This document shows positions 20,834-31,844 of a stretch of DNA of 47,644 nt, piece after piece. Numbering within the stretch: the stretch's first letter is position 1; every line of letters starts with the position of its first letter. The notes beneath the pieces are model-generated. The model ran no database searches. It was not told the DNA's origin and was given only the letters and a program-made list of their open reading frames with translations. The translations under genes were made by a program, and so were the position numbers. Source of the stretch: Entamoeba invadens IP1 (taxonomy: Eukaryota > Evosea > Mastigamoebida > Endamoebidae); contig NW_004191835.1 of NCBI RefSeq assembly GCF_000330505.1, forward strand, positions 22,512-70,155. Direction: 5' to 3'.

Positions 20834-20998
20834 CAGTAAAACCACCCAAGAGCGGGAGGGTGTGATAATTTTGTTCTCTCAAGAGCGGGTATTTTTGGCA
20901 ATCAAACCTTAATTACCACTCTATAGAGAACTCTATTTTTAGTTTTAGTCTAAAAAATGCCCGCTCTTCAGAGGTACCGCTCTTTGGAAATTTTACTG
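20834..20998. mobile_element. Mariner-like MITE, 165 bp, TA target duplication
   Basis: Flanked by TA at 20832-20833 and 20999-21000. The ends are inverted: CAGTAAAACCACCCAAGAGCGG on the left strand and CAGTAAAATTTCCAAAGAGCGG from the right. A second inner pair follows (CTCTCAAGAGCGGGTATTTTT and CTCTGAAGAGCGGGCATTTTT). CAGT-type ends with TA duplication are typical of Tc1/mariner elements. It contains no coding sequence, so it would need a transposase from elsewhere. Confidence 0.8.
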
Positions 20999-21237
20999 TA
21001 ATCAAATAAATATGTTTATTTTTTGAAAGTTACATTTGATTTGTAAAACAGTTTTATTTGATAAAAACAATTCAATCCACCAAAAAACAGAAGATAGTAA
21101 CATCAGAAGAAACAGTTTATTTTCTCTGAGATTGAAAAGACCATTTGAACGGTTTGTTGCCAACACTTGTTAATACCCAGGTTTACAATCATAAAGTTTC
21201 TTGAAGTATTTTATTCAATACCACTGCAAGTCAGAAA

Positions 21238-21557
21238 TTAATCAATTGGCTTAATTGGCTGATACTTCTCGTCTTTCGACAAAAAAATCGTTCTGAAAGT
21301 GCTATACATATTCGNNNNNNNNNNNNNNNNNNNNNNNNNNNNNNNNNNNNNNNNNNNNNNNNNNNNNNNNNNNNNNNNNNNNNNNNNNNNNNNNNNNNNN
21401 NNNNNNNNNNNNNNAACAAAACGAACCATTCTTAAGTTGCGATCAATGTACATTCTTCTAGCTTCTGTGGAAATCTTTTTTTCATTTCCTCTCGTTTTTC
21501 CTCAATCACGTTTTTTTGGAGCCGATAACTCATTTCTTGTTTTGAGTTTTCACACAT
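21238..21557 (-). CDS. Gene interrupted by the assembly gap (partial, unknown function)
   Basis: Two coding-like pieces flank the 100-N gap on the minus strand. The upstream piece begins at ATG 21557 (MCENSKQEMSYRLQKN, continuing EEKREEMKKRFPQKLEE) and meets a TAA at 21432-21434 in that frame. A neighbouring frame stays open from about 21513 into the gap (STEARRMYIDRNLRMVRFV). The downstream piece leaves the gap as MYSTFRTIFLSKDEKYQPIKPID and stops at 21238. They may be exons of one gene with the intron in the gap, or there may be a frameshift. The true N-run length is unknown, so no protein should be read across it. Confidence 0.35.
21315..21414. other. Assembly gap (100 N)
   Basis: Exactly 100 undetermined bases, the usual placeholder for a scaffold join of unknown size. 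It interrupts a probable minus-strand gene. Confidence 0.99.
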
Positions 21558-21910
21558 TTTTTTTGTTTAATATAATATCGTTTATATTTAACATTTAATA
21601 ATATTATTACTAATATAATATATTCTTAATAAATATAATTATTTATTTTATTAAATCTATTACACTCTTCAATAAAGTAAAATGTATTATAAAATTACTA
21701 TTACATTTAATGTTAACTATATGTACTATATATACAACAACAATTTACCACAATTATTAATACATTCTTTTTAAAGTATTTATATAATAACAAAAAATTA
21801 AAAATAAACAAATTATACTGAATAGTAACATAATTATAAAAATATTAATAAAACTGTCCAACTACTTGAAATTGGCAGTCGCATCAAAAAATGAAACTAC
21901 CAAAACAGAC

Positions 21911-23952
21911 ATGGCAAAAACACAGGCTGGTGCATATCACAGTCTTGACGTGAATATTCCTTCTGAGTTTGAAGGCAACCCATATATGGCGTCACAAATG
22001 ACTTCTAAGTTCATCGTCTCGTTTTACACCAACTCGAAAACAGCTTTAGTCCACTTCCCAGGCCAACAAAATTTCGAAAAGATCACTACCGAAGGCAAGG
22101 CGGGGTGTTCGCTTGTGTCGAAGTACTCCGACGCATTTTACTTCTACGTGTATCCGGAGGAACTCCACGTCTTAACCGTTTGTCTTTGAATAGTTACAAT
22201 TACTATAAATTAGTTATTGAAACGAGTACTTATGATTTGTGTCGCCAACAAACTGACAGACAGTACGACCAAAAATTTTCACACGAAAGTATCAACTTTA
22301 AGAGCGAGGGAAACACGATATCGGGGACATCACTGATACTTGAAAATGAAAAGAACATCTACTGTATCAGTAACTCCAAAATAGTGACTATTGAAAAGAA
22401 GAGTATCAACAAACCAAAGAACGTTTGCCCTCTAGATAATAGCTTTAGTTCATTTGCCAAAGAGTCGTGTGTTCTTCCAAACAACCGAGTGTTGTTGGCG
22501 GATAGCGTGGTCAACATGGGTAACGTCCACTTCAAAGTGTGGGATTTGGTGTCGAAGAAAGTCGTTGCCCAAATGTACCGAGTCGTTGGGGAGAATGAGC
22601 CGAGTTACTCTCAAGTGTTTCACAACACTGTCTTCATGTCTATGGGTACTTCCATTTATCAATGTGACATCAAAGATGAACTCAACCCGGACGAACTTGT
22701 TACACTCGAATTTTCAAAACACGAGTTCCATGACAGATCCATTCAATCATTTTCAGTAGAACAAGATTACGTGTTTGTGGGTGACTCCTATGGAATGGTT
22801 ACCGTTCACTCATACCCAGGATTTCACTTCCATAACACTATAGATTTGGGCATTGAAAGAGACGAACAGGTCAAGTACTTTGATGAGCGGCCTGTCTTCA
22901 GTTTCAGAAATTCCGTTGTTGGGATGAAACGAGTGTACAAATATTTGATCTATTGGCTACTTAACGGAACAGTCTGTATTGGCAATTTCTTTGCGACGGA
23001 AAAACGAGTGGACACGTTGTCCTTCCAAGACACAAAACATCAGTTGAGAGACGTGAACTTGACATTTGGTGATAAGCTTGGTATTGTAATGCGATTCAAT
23101 GTGTTGAAAAGACAAAACTCTGCTATTGTTCCAATCAACGAGTTTTATCAGTGGGACGTGACGTTACCAAGTCCAGTTCCTCAAAAGCTTGCGTACGTCG
23201 GATTCTTCGAAATGCTCCCACAAATCATTTCTGGCATATACAACGCACTTGACGGAGGGAATTCAAAGCAAATTGAAAAGCTTCGGACGGCTGTTAAAGA
23301 GTGTTACTTCACTATTGTGACTATTAATAATATCAAGGAACGTTCTGGAGCAATCATTCCATACGAATTCTTTGCAGACATGGTCAATGGCCTCGCAGAA
23401 GCACACTCATTTTCTGCAAATGATTCGAAGAAGTCACCCGAAGAGATATGTCAACAACTCACAAAAGCATTGACGGACTTACAAGTGATGGTCGATGACT
23501 CTGTCGCGATTTCGATGAATAAAATCGACATGTTGAGAGACCCAAAGTTCTTTAACGCATCTCAAACATCAAGCTTTGCCGTGAAAACTATTAACTTCAG
23601 AGAGTCTGTAAGATCACACTTCATGGAGATGTTGTTGGACCCAAAGTATGTTATAGACGATAACGACCATAGAATGAAATTCTTCTACATGAACAACACA
23701 TGCTTCTTGAGACAGAAACAAAACGATTTCACAAAGCACATCAACCATTTCAATGACTTTTGTGTCAGTAATGATGTTGGCGCACTTGTAGATGCCCCAG
23801 AACTTGTGAAGGTCAATGCACTGTTAACCCAAATTCGAGACGAAATTGAAGAGACGCGCGGCGATATAAAAGATTTCGTATCACAGACATTCGCGTCAGA
23901 TAAATGGTTGCACGAACTAGATTACATATCTCAACAAGTCCCCACTATTTAA
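21911..23952 (+). CDS. Beta-propeller-like protein of unknown function (one intron)
   Basis: Proposed exons 21911-22177 and 22264-23952 with an 86-bp intron (GTTTGT..CAG, phase 0), 651 residues. The first ATG in frame is at 21911; the frame is open further upstream but only from a TTG. Splicing joins FYVYPEELHVLT to YDQKFSHESINF. Residues about 1-390 alternate short beta-strands with aromatic and Asp/Gly turns (FKVWDLVSKKVVAQMY, DYVFVGDSYGMVTVHSYPG), as in WD40-type propellers, although canonical WD dipeptides are nearly absent. Residues about 400-651 are helical, and the last ~60 (NALLTQIRDEIEETRGDIKDF) are coiled-coil-like. Propeller plus helical tail occurs in trafficking, nucleoporin and cilia-type scaffolds, but no specific family is evident. 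Confidence 0.7.
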
Positions 23953-25106
23953 TGTGTTATGTTTTCGTCTTTTTTGAAATTTTTAAAATTCACCAAAATT
24001 ATAAAATCAAAGTGCATGTAAAAAGATGGTTTTTAATGTTGTTATGTACCTTGTTTTAACAAAAAGTGTCTGAAAACAGTGGCTTATAACAGTTTCAACT
24101 ACTTGCTGTAAATCCAAATTACTGTTTTGTTGTTCAAAATATAATACTGAGATAAATGACAAACTCGATATAACAGAATATGACGAAAACAACAAAAATG
24201 TATCATGAAACTTAGTTTATATTTATTTCCAACCATATTAATTGCTTTTTATAAATATAAAAAAGTCAAACCGTGATAATTTGTCGTTTTTATATTTGCT
24301 GAATCCATCGTCAAAATCCAATACAATTGGATATCAAACGAACTTGATTTATGGAACTAACTGTCTTGTTATACAACCTTTTTAATGATTTTGAATATAA
24401 AAATGAAATCAATTTGAAAATGATTTTTAAAAACGAACTCTAACAAAAGATAAAAAAATTATTTATATTAAAGTTAATTAATTTATAACGAAAATTTCTT
24501 GGAGTGTTCAAAAATGCATAAACAGTGTGTGATCAAATTAACTTTTCATAACTTTTGGTGTTTTTTGTATTATTTAAACTTTAAAATTGTTGTTTTTTCG
24601 AATCGTCGCATATTTATACAATAAAAAAGCGATTTTAAAAAACATCATTTTTTTAAATTAATAATATTTGGAATGAATGAATATCGTGATATACATTATA
24701 TTTTTTAAACACACCTTTGGTTATACATATTAATTTTAATCATTGAAGAGTCTAGAGTGAGTTTTTAATCATAATTTTTTAAATTATTTAAAATTGGGTT
24801 TTTGAATATTTGAAAAAAACAAATAAAACAAACCGCCGAATATTATTATTGGAAAAATCGATAAATATTATTTATTATTATTCTCAAAAGTCTTAATTAT
24901 CATAAGAATAAACACATCAAATCGAACATTTGGGATATTTTAATAAACTTTACATTATTAAAGTTAAAATACAACAATTTCTAAAGCGTTCCATTCCACA
25001 AAGTTGTTCCCAAAAAACAAAGACAATAAAAACTCAAAATTTCAAGACATTTTGAATGTATTATAATTAAATAAACTTAAAAACAACATCTACAAACCAA
25101 CAATCA
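23953..25106. other. Intergenic AT-rich spacer
   Basis: No convincing gene, RNA or mobile element seen. Short open frames here have no coding character. Confidence 0.5.
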
Positions 25107-25685
25107 ATGCCATGCCAATTAAACAACTTTGAAGCCTTCTTTCAATCAAAAATCGACTATAAAAATTTCGAGACATACCAACAATCTGTTTTAATTGCTA
25201 TACTTTCAAAGTTTGCAACAATTACAATAAAAAAGCCAAGAAAAGCCACAAAGGTGACAGAAGTACACCCACTAATCCAAACAATAGATTTTGGGGATGA
25301 CATGGTCAATGTAGCTTCATTGGCTTGTTCAAAGTGTCAACTAAATTATAAAAAAGATTGTAATAAAATGAAGTACCATGCTGCATTCTGTCGATTCGAA
25401 AAGAACAAAAAGAACTTTGTACAAAATTTGTTGATAGATATGTTGCTCGAGTTTGGGTTCTTTTTCGAGTCAAAAATGGCCAAAAAGTCAACGAAGACAA
25501 TTCAATTAGAAAGAATTGCATCAGTTTTTTACAAAGGAAGATTAACACTGGATTTTCAAGAGTTTGTTTTATGTGGAAAAGAAGTGACTGATTACATTGG
25601 AAAAGAGTTTCAGAGAAACCAAAGTACTATTGTAATTAAAAACGATCCTATTATATCCTCTTTATTGGACAAATATATTTTGTAA
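25107..25685 (+). CDS. Small protein of unknown function with CxxC...HxxxC motif (paralogue A)
   Basis: 192 residues, single exon, first ATG; not a family I recognise. It aligns end to end with the product at 27178-27750: SVLIAILSKFATITIKKP with CVLIALLSHKYSFVISRP, FVQNLLIDMLLE with VVHLLEDLLFED, and YIGKEFQRNQSTIVIKN with YFMQRLESTLQTTIESGN. Unlike that paralogue it has C74-x2-C77-x13-H91-x3-C95, which could bind one zinc ion. The protein is basic (KKPRKATK), so nucleic-acid binding is possible, but this is a guess. Confidence 0.7.
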   Translation: MPCQLNNFEAFFQSKIDYKNFETYQQSVLIAILSKFATITIKKPRKATKVTEVHPLIQTIDFGDDMVNVASLACSKCQLNYKKDCNKMKYHAAFCRFEKNKKNFVQNLLIDMLLEFGFFFESKMAKKSTKTIQLERIASVFYKGRLTLDFQEFVLCGKEVTDYIGKEFQRNQSTIVIKNDPIISSLLDKYIL

Positions 25686-27177
25686 ATTTATTTTATCGTG
25701 TTTTTTATTGTTACAATTTTATACCTTTTTATTTGTTTACACAATGAGTTTATTATATTGTTATTTTCACGAAAAATAACATTATCGTTTAAGTTTTATT
25801 CAAATATTATGAAAAATGTTTAATTTTAACCTAAGTTTTCTTTATTTGTAACTGATTCTTGAAAAAAAAGTATTACTATTTATAACAAAAAGTAATTAAA
25901 CTTATTCTTAAAATTATAGTTAATAATATATAATTATATTAACTATATATTTACTAACAATATATTGTTATTAAATTTAATAATTTCATAACTCAATTTA
26001 ACTAATCATTATAAAAAATAAATTAAATAAAATTTTTTCTATTAAAAAAAAAATTAAATTATTGTCAATTATTATCCTTGCCACCTGGTGCTGGATACCT
26101 TAGAACATTGAAACTATTTAAAAAAAATTAAAAATATAATAATATTAAATTGCCGTTATTGAACCGTAAAAGTAAGGTATTTATTCTTTATATTTTATAC
26201 TTTTTGGCAAATTTAATAACATGGTTCCAAGTTGGTACACGTCATATAACCCGGGTTTAGAAAAAAAGACAAATTTTTTAGTTTTTTAGCCACAATAAAT
26301 AAAAGACTAAAAACCCAGGGTGTTGCAATCTTTTGTCGCAAATTATTATCGCCATTGGTTGTGTTTTGCCACATTCAACCAAAAACAATAGACTCAATCT
26401 TAGTATATTATAATAACATTATATTAAATTTTTATTATTTTAAATAATCATATCCACAAACATAGAATCTTCTTAATAAGTTTTTCTTTTCTTCCCGATA
26501 ATTTACGTCGATGTCTTGTATTTATCAAAAAATAATTTCCTATTTATAAAAAAAAGATTTTAAACGTCGAAAAACAATGATACTTTTTATAATTAAGAAT
26601 TTTTATATGCCATAATATCCCGTTTTTTGCGCTTTTATTGTTCTAAGTTAGACAATTTAAAAAAATGACTGATTACAAATATCAATCTATTTAATATTAA
26701 ATCATTAATAAATTTTTTTTAAATTATATTTTTTTCAATGAATCTCAACCCTGGTTATTTGTTTCATTTTTTGTTATATATTCAAATCATCAATATTTAA
26801 TTTTTAATTTATAAAACACATTTAATAAATAACTTGTTAAAATAACCATACAGTATAGTGTTGCGTATCTTTTAAGATTATCGAAATGGCTACCTTTTAA
26901 AAATATTAAAAATACTTGCCATTATATAAGATTATTTAGAATACGGACTTTGAATTTTTTTGGCAACTCGCAACTCGGGTTCCTTCAAATCTTTATACAA
27001 AAAAATAACCATTTTTTCTTGAAAAATCCCGATTATTTAAATAAAATAAAGGCTGTAAAACAAGAGAACCAGAGTAACTACTTTTTGATTTAGTCGTTAA
27101 AAATGAATAAAAGAAGACCCAGGTTGATGAATACTTTTTTCAATAATATAAGACTACAACGAACTTGAAAGACATAG
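25686..27177. other. Intergenic AT-rich spacer
   Basis: No gene is supportable. Minor features: a palindrome-like pair ACCCGGGTTTAG at about 26249-26260 and its diverged inverted partner at 26306-26321, and weak inverted similarity between about 26862-26895 and 26920-26955. Both could be decayed fold-back elements. Confidence 0.45.
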
Positions 27178-27750
27178 ATGTCCAAAGTCAGTACGATCCG
27201 TGAAGCACAAAAGCATAGAAGAGAGCGCAATATCCAAGTAGAGCTCGAGTGTGTCCTTATTGCACTTCTCTCTCACAAATACTCCTTTGTCATCTCCCGT
27301 CCCCAAAAAAAGTCCCGCCTCACTTTAGAATTTGTCAAAATCAAAACCATCATCAGAACAGACGAACCAGACTTCGCTTTTGACGTTCAGAAACACTTGA
27401 AAGCACGAAGCATGAAATGGGCAAATATAATGTACGGGGACGGCGTCGCTAAACTAACAGCTACACGTCGGTCAATGTTAATGAAACGAAACGACGTAGT
27501 TCACTTGTTAGAGGATCTACTGTTCGAAGACAACATAACAACGTTTTGTCAAAAAGAAAACAGAGAAGGTATTGTAGGGAGTGTTGCCATAAACTTTTAC
27601 AATGAATTTTTGCTCCCACACGAAGAGATATCAAAGACAGGAAATGCAATATGGAATTACTTTATGCAAAGACTTGAGTCGACTCTCCAGACCACCATTG
27701 AAAGTGGAAATCTCGACAAATTTATGCCCTGTTTTGTGTTTGAAAATTAG
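27178..27750 (+). CDS. Small protein of unknown function (paralogue B)
   Basis: 190 residues, single exon, starting MSKVSTIREAQKHRRERN. It shares the hydrophobic-helix/basic-strand start and the C-terminal helical region with the product at 25107-25685, at low identity but colinear, so the two look like an old tandem duplication. The CxxC...HxxxC motif of paralogue A is absent; the equivalent segment reads DVQKHLKARSMKWANIMYG. Codon usage is richer in C- and G-ending codons than in paralogue A, which suggests higher expression or a different history. Function unknown. Confidence 0.72.
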   Translation: MSKVSTIREAQKHRRERNIQVELECVLIALLSHKYSFVISRPQKKSRLTLEFVKIKTIIRTDEPDFAFDVQKHLKARSMKWANIMYGDGVAKLTATRRSMLMKRNDVVHLLEDLLFEDNITTFCQKENREGIVGSVAINFYNEFLLPHEEISKTGNAIWNYFMQRLESTLQTTIESGNLDKFMPCFVFEN

Positions 27751-28067
27751 AATTGCGCGTTCTACTTTGTTATTTTAATTCATTTCGTTGTTATTAAATT
27801 AAGTTTCGTTGAAAGTTAAACAATTACTCTTTGATGAAGATTATTCAATTAAGAAATGAAACGTTTTGAGTGAAAAGTTGAACAAACTAATCAGAGTGTG
27901 TATGTTTGTTTTAAATTTTATAATTTATATGTTTTGAGAACAAAATTGTACAAAACATACCTTTTTGAATTAACATTAAATTAAAAGTTTTGTTATTAAA
28001 TTTAAGTTACCTAATGAATTATAAAAAATTCATAATCCACAATTATTGCTTTAAACAATGATAATAG

Positions 28068-28995
28068 AACTTCAAAATAGAGTTAGTCGGAAAACGTTGT
28101 CTTAAGCTTTTTGGTCAATGAAAATTGGAAAATATCGGGATCATGTTCAAAATATAAAATAATCGTCGTTTTAGTTTTTTTCCCAAATATTTCCCAATTT
28201 TTCAATTTTAACCTAATTCCCAGGGTTTTAAACAATTATTTGTGTATAAATCGATAAAAAGAACAACATTTTACAACAAACTCTACTTATTTTAAATTTG
28301 TTTTAACAAATAAACATTAATATCTTAGATATTTAATTATTCTTTTTTAAACAAATTATTTACTTAAGATGTATTTTTATTATTTCTTGAAGATTAAAAA
28401 CATAAAAAAGAAAAAAATATTTAAAAAATATAAAATAAAGTTTTTAACCTTACGATACTGTTATTGTTTTAAATTAAACATAAATTTTATTTTTTTGAAC
28501 TTGATATGATAGAGTCGCCACAAAAAACTTACCTTGTGGCGACTCTTTTGAAATGTAAACAGTAAACAAACCAATCGCGCTTTTAATAATTTATAGGTTT
28601 TCCTTTTTTCTTTAATTTTTGGAAATGTTTTAATTAAAACACAAACAGTATTGGCGTTTTTTACAACAAAACATTTTTTTGGAAAAAAAATGTTGTATAA
28701 AAGAAAAAAAAATAGTAAGGTTAAGAAGGTATATAACGATGTGAATAAATCATTTGATTGATAAATTGATAATATTAAATGTAATAGAGTCAGTCTTTTA
28801 ACTTATCTAATCTCGAATATTATCGGTAAAAAAATAGCTATAATTGTGTTTAAACATCGGGCATTAAATAAAACGTGAAAAAACCCGAAACAATTATGAT
28901 GTATTTTTGGGACGGCTTCCCGAAATATTCCAATTTTCAAAGTCCAAAAGGATCCAAACAACGTTTGAGACCAGATTTCGTTTGAAGACAGACTG
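28068..28995. mobile_element. ~0.93-kb element with long diverged terminal inverted repeats
   Basis: A 21-bp core at 28120-28140 (GAAAATTGGAAAATATCGGGA) is inverted at 28918-28938 with three mismatches. Similarity extends outward: AAAACGTTGTCTTAAGCTTTTTGG on the left against CAAACGTTGTTTGGATCCTTTTGG from the right, and further to CTTCAAA on both sides, for arms of about 70-80 bp. Inside are a second inverted pair (TTAACCTTAC near 28446 and GTAAGGTTAA near 28711) and a central hairpin at 28511-28546. There is no coding sequence. Exact ends and a target duplication were not resolved. It resembles the nested element at 1.1-2.1 kb in architecture but not in sequence. Confidence 0.55.
28511..28546. 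repeat. Perfect 13-bp inverted repeat (hairpin)
   Basis: AGAGTCGCCACAA at 28511-28523 and TTGTGGCGACTCT at 28534-28546 are exact complements around a 10-base loop, followed by TTT. It is strikingly GC-rich for its surroundings and sits near the middle of the larger inverted-repeat element. The GTCGCC core recalls the arms of the nested element at 1486-1891. Confidence 0.8.
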
Positions 28996-30305
28996 TATGG
29001 GTTTTTTTATTACTGTTAACAGAAATAGTCAAGATATTTGAGTATAATCAGTAAATGTGATGTTTAAATACTTGGTGTTAGTTGTTAACTTTGATCAAAA
29101 TTTCAAAAAATGAAGTGCAGTTAATTAAGGCGTTTTTAAAATAAAATGAACGGTTGTTGACAAAAAAGTATATTCACAAAATTAATGATTGACAAATATT
29201 ATGTTTTTTTAATTGAAATATTAAATTGGCTTGATTGAAATTTGGCTTTGTTTTTTTTAATTGCTTTGTTTTAAATTCATTATATTATATCAATTATATG
29301 CTTTGAAATGACAACACATCTATATTTCTTTCATATTATGTTGTTTTTATATGATGTATTGTTGAACTGTTTAATTTACAAAGCAATGAATAGATAGAAT
29401 ATAAAGAACAACAACATTTAATTGAAAAATTAAACTTTTTTTGTTGGATATATTAGAAAAATAAATTTAAAATGCAAAATACTTTTTATATTGTTAATAC
29501 AAATAGCAAAGACAAAAATATATGATAATGACGTAGAAACATTATAAATATAAAACATTCAGAAACATAAACAAACTCAAACCATTTTTTAATCATGTAC
29601 ACCATAAGATCTTTTAATAATATAGTAAAGTTAGTTGTAAAATATTTTCCATGTTTTTTTTCGTTATTAAAATCGAAAAAAATCAAGAATATATACAAAA
29701 TATAATATAGTCTTGTTTAATTTTTATTTGTTAATAAGACAAATTCGGAAAATGTACAACGTTTAACAACAAACTTTGTGTTTTATTTAATTCCATTTAC
29801 TTTGTTGAATTGTTGCTTGTTATACAAATGAATTTTTAAGATATATTAAAACATATTTTTTCAGTAAAAGTGAAATGGAATTCGCAACATCGACTTGCTT
29901 GATTTCAAATAATGTCAATACAAACACCTCTTAAAATCACTTACAAACAAATTTTAAGTATGATTCAATTTGAATAATATTTAAGAAATATTTGAAGTTA
30001 CGTGGAAATTTTGACTTTTTTAATTTTTTTCTTTGAATCAATCAATTAATTTTTTGATTTATTTTTAATTGATTCTAAAGATAAAAAATAACACAGAAGA
30101 GATAAGAAGCAATTTGAACATTTCAAAAGAAATGTATTTTTTACATTCATTGACGTAATGGGGTTTTAGAATTTTATGCAATCCGTTCGTTTTTTTTAAA
30201 TGCTGTTCTCATGTATTTTGAGAACAACATACTTTTATTTTTAAAAAAGACCAACAAGAACAAACATTTCACTTGGATAAGTCTCCATAACTGAAAAAAC
30301 CAGAA

Positions 30306-30554
30306 ATGAACGTTAAAGTGAACAAACACAAGAAAAATGAAAAAATCAGTGTCTGTTTCGTGAAGAAAAGTAATAGCGCAGTTCCGCCCAATTTCTTGAC
30401 TGACTTGGATGATGATATCGACAACGAAATACTCTCAATTTTAAGACATTCACAACCTTCTAATATAGTTCAGGTGTACGATGACAAAGTCTTTAATTTT
30501 GACGAGGACCTTACCCACTATATAAGAGAGACGAAAAGGGTAAACTCGCATTAA
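30306..30554 (+). CDS. Small acidic ORF, 82 residues, unknown function
   Basis: Starts at an ATG and has a composition unlike random AT-rich frames: a basic start (KVNKHKKNEK), an acidic middle (LTDLDDDIDNEILSIL) and a charged end. It stands alone between long non-coding stretches. There is no recognisable domain. It could be a small real gene or one exon of a larger gene whose other exons I cannot see; no good donor or acceptor was found nearby. Confidence 0.5.
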   Translation: MNVKVNKHKKNEKISVCFVKKSNSAVPPNFLTDLDDDIDNEILSILRHSQPSNIVQVYDDKVFNFDEDLTHYIRETKRVNSH

Positions 30555-31256
30555 AAAAGTGTAATTACTGTTATGTGTTAACTTTTGTTTTACTTGATTA
30601 CAACTACATTATTCAAACTAAATAAAAAAGAGTATGAAAAGTTACTTTTTTATTTTTTTCAACAAATTACTCTATAATTTAAATAAATAGTATTGTTAAT
30701 AGTAATAATCAATTATACCAATTATAGTTATTATTCTTACAAAAATTGTCATATCTTATTATTTTAATGTTGTTGAAAAATACAAACAAAAAACAAGATT
30801 TATTGTTTTTGTTGAATTTAAAAACATTTTTATGCCAATTTTTTATTTGTTGTACCAAAATTTTCAACATTCCAGTTTTTATCTAAATTGTATGGTTTAT
30901 TATAATTAAAATTTTATAAATTATAGTTACAACCATTTTTTTCAAAAACGAAATAAAATGTAAGAAACAATAAAACAAATTTTTACATTACATTCTGAAT
31001 TCCTCTTTCGTACTTCATTTATTTTTCTTTCCAAAAAAAATATTATTATAACTTAAAAAAGTAAAATAAATTTTTATTACAAATCACGTGTTATTTTATT
31101 AATTTACAAAATAAAAAGCGATAATTCTTAATTTTGCTTTTATGCAAAAAATAAAATCGACATTTCATTAAAACTTTAGTTTAAATTCAATTAAAGTGAA
31201 TGCAAGCCATTTACTCTGAAAAACACAAAAACCTGTAAAACACAAAGAAATAAAAA
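30555..31256. other. Intergenic AT-rich spacer
   Basis: Nothing beyond A/T runs; it should contain the 3' ends of two convergent genes. Confidence 0.5.
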
Positions 31257-31601
31257 TCAGAAAATCACGATCATAAACCCAGTGAAAGAAATGACAAACC
31301 AATAAGCGTTAAAAGCCGTGAAGGACCACACTCCCCACATCCGGAGTCTTACATCTTTCATGAAAATATAAACAATAAATAGTACCAGCCAAAGTGGTGG
31401 CAAAATGAATCCCACCAAAAACAAAAGTTTTGCTCTACGCAATGACTTTTCGCTTGTTTGTTCCGACGTCACTGTCGACTGGGCAAAAAGTGGTTGTTCA
31501 GATACAATTTGTCCAACATGTGAAGTCCCGTATGGATCCGGTTGAACGTACACTTGTTGTGTTGTGTCATGTATAATTGGTGCTGTCGCAACCTCCTCCA
31601 T
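31257..31601 (-). CDS. Small two-transmembrane protein with disordered N-terminus
   Basis: 114 residues, ATG start. The first ~50 residues are polar (Gln/Thr/Pro-rich, EEVATAPIIHDTTQQVYVQP). A basic pair, RRAK, precedes a hairpin of two membrane segments: about 58-76 (LLFLVGFILPPLWLVLFIVY) and 89-110, joined by a short loop MKDVRLRMWGVW. The FILPPLW motif and the loop tryptophans suggest a small tail-anchored-like membrane protein family. I do not know a function; the Pro/Gln-rich N-terminus would face the cytosol if the hairpin inserts in the common orientation. Confidence 0.75.
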   Translation of the reverse strand: MEEVATAPIIHDTTQQVYVQPDPYGTSHVGQIVSEQPLFAQSTVTSEQTSEKSLRRAKLLFLVGFILPPLWLVLFIVYIFMKDVRLRMWGVWSFTAFNAYWFVISFTGFMIVIF

Positions 31602-31844
31602 TATATATTATAAGTTCTATTCGCCACTCATTAAAAGTTCATTTCTATTAATTAAAAAATACCATTCAAATGGTTTTATTATTTAAATGAATTATGTGTT
31701 TTGATGATTGACAAATGTAATCTGTTTTTTCAAAAATGTTATTGGATTTGTTATTATAAATGTTATTTGAAATGTTATTCTGATGTTCTTTTAATAAATC
31801 AGTTGTTTATGAAAAAAATCAAACTTTAAATGTCTAAATAAAAG

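Larger units (their letters stand above)
27751..30305. other. Long gene-poor region
   Basis: Apart from the inverted-repeat element at about 28.07-29.0 kb, I see only A/T-rich sequence. No tRNA-like or other structured RNA gene was recognised. Confidence 0.5.

Noticed and set aside
28511..28549. Rho-independent terminator-like hairpin followed by T residues
   Set aside because: The genome is eukaryotic; the hairpin lies inside a transposon-like inverted repeat and not at a gene end.
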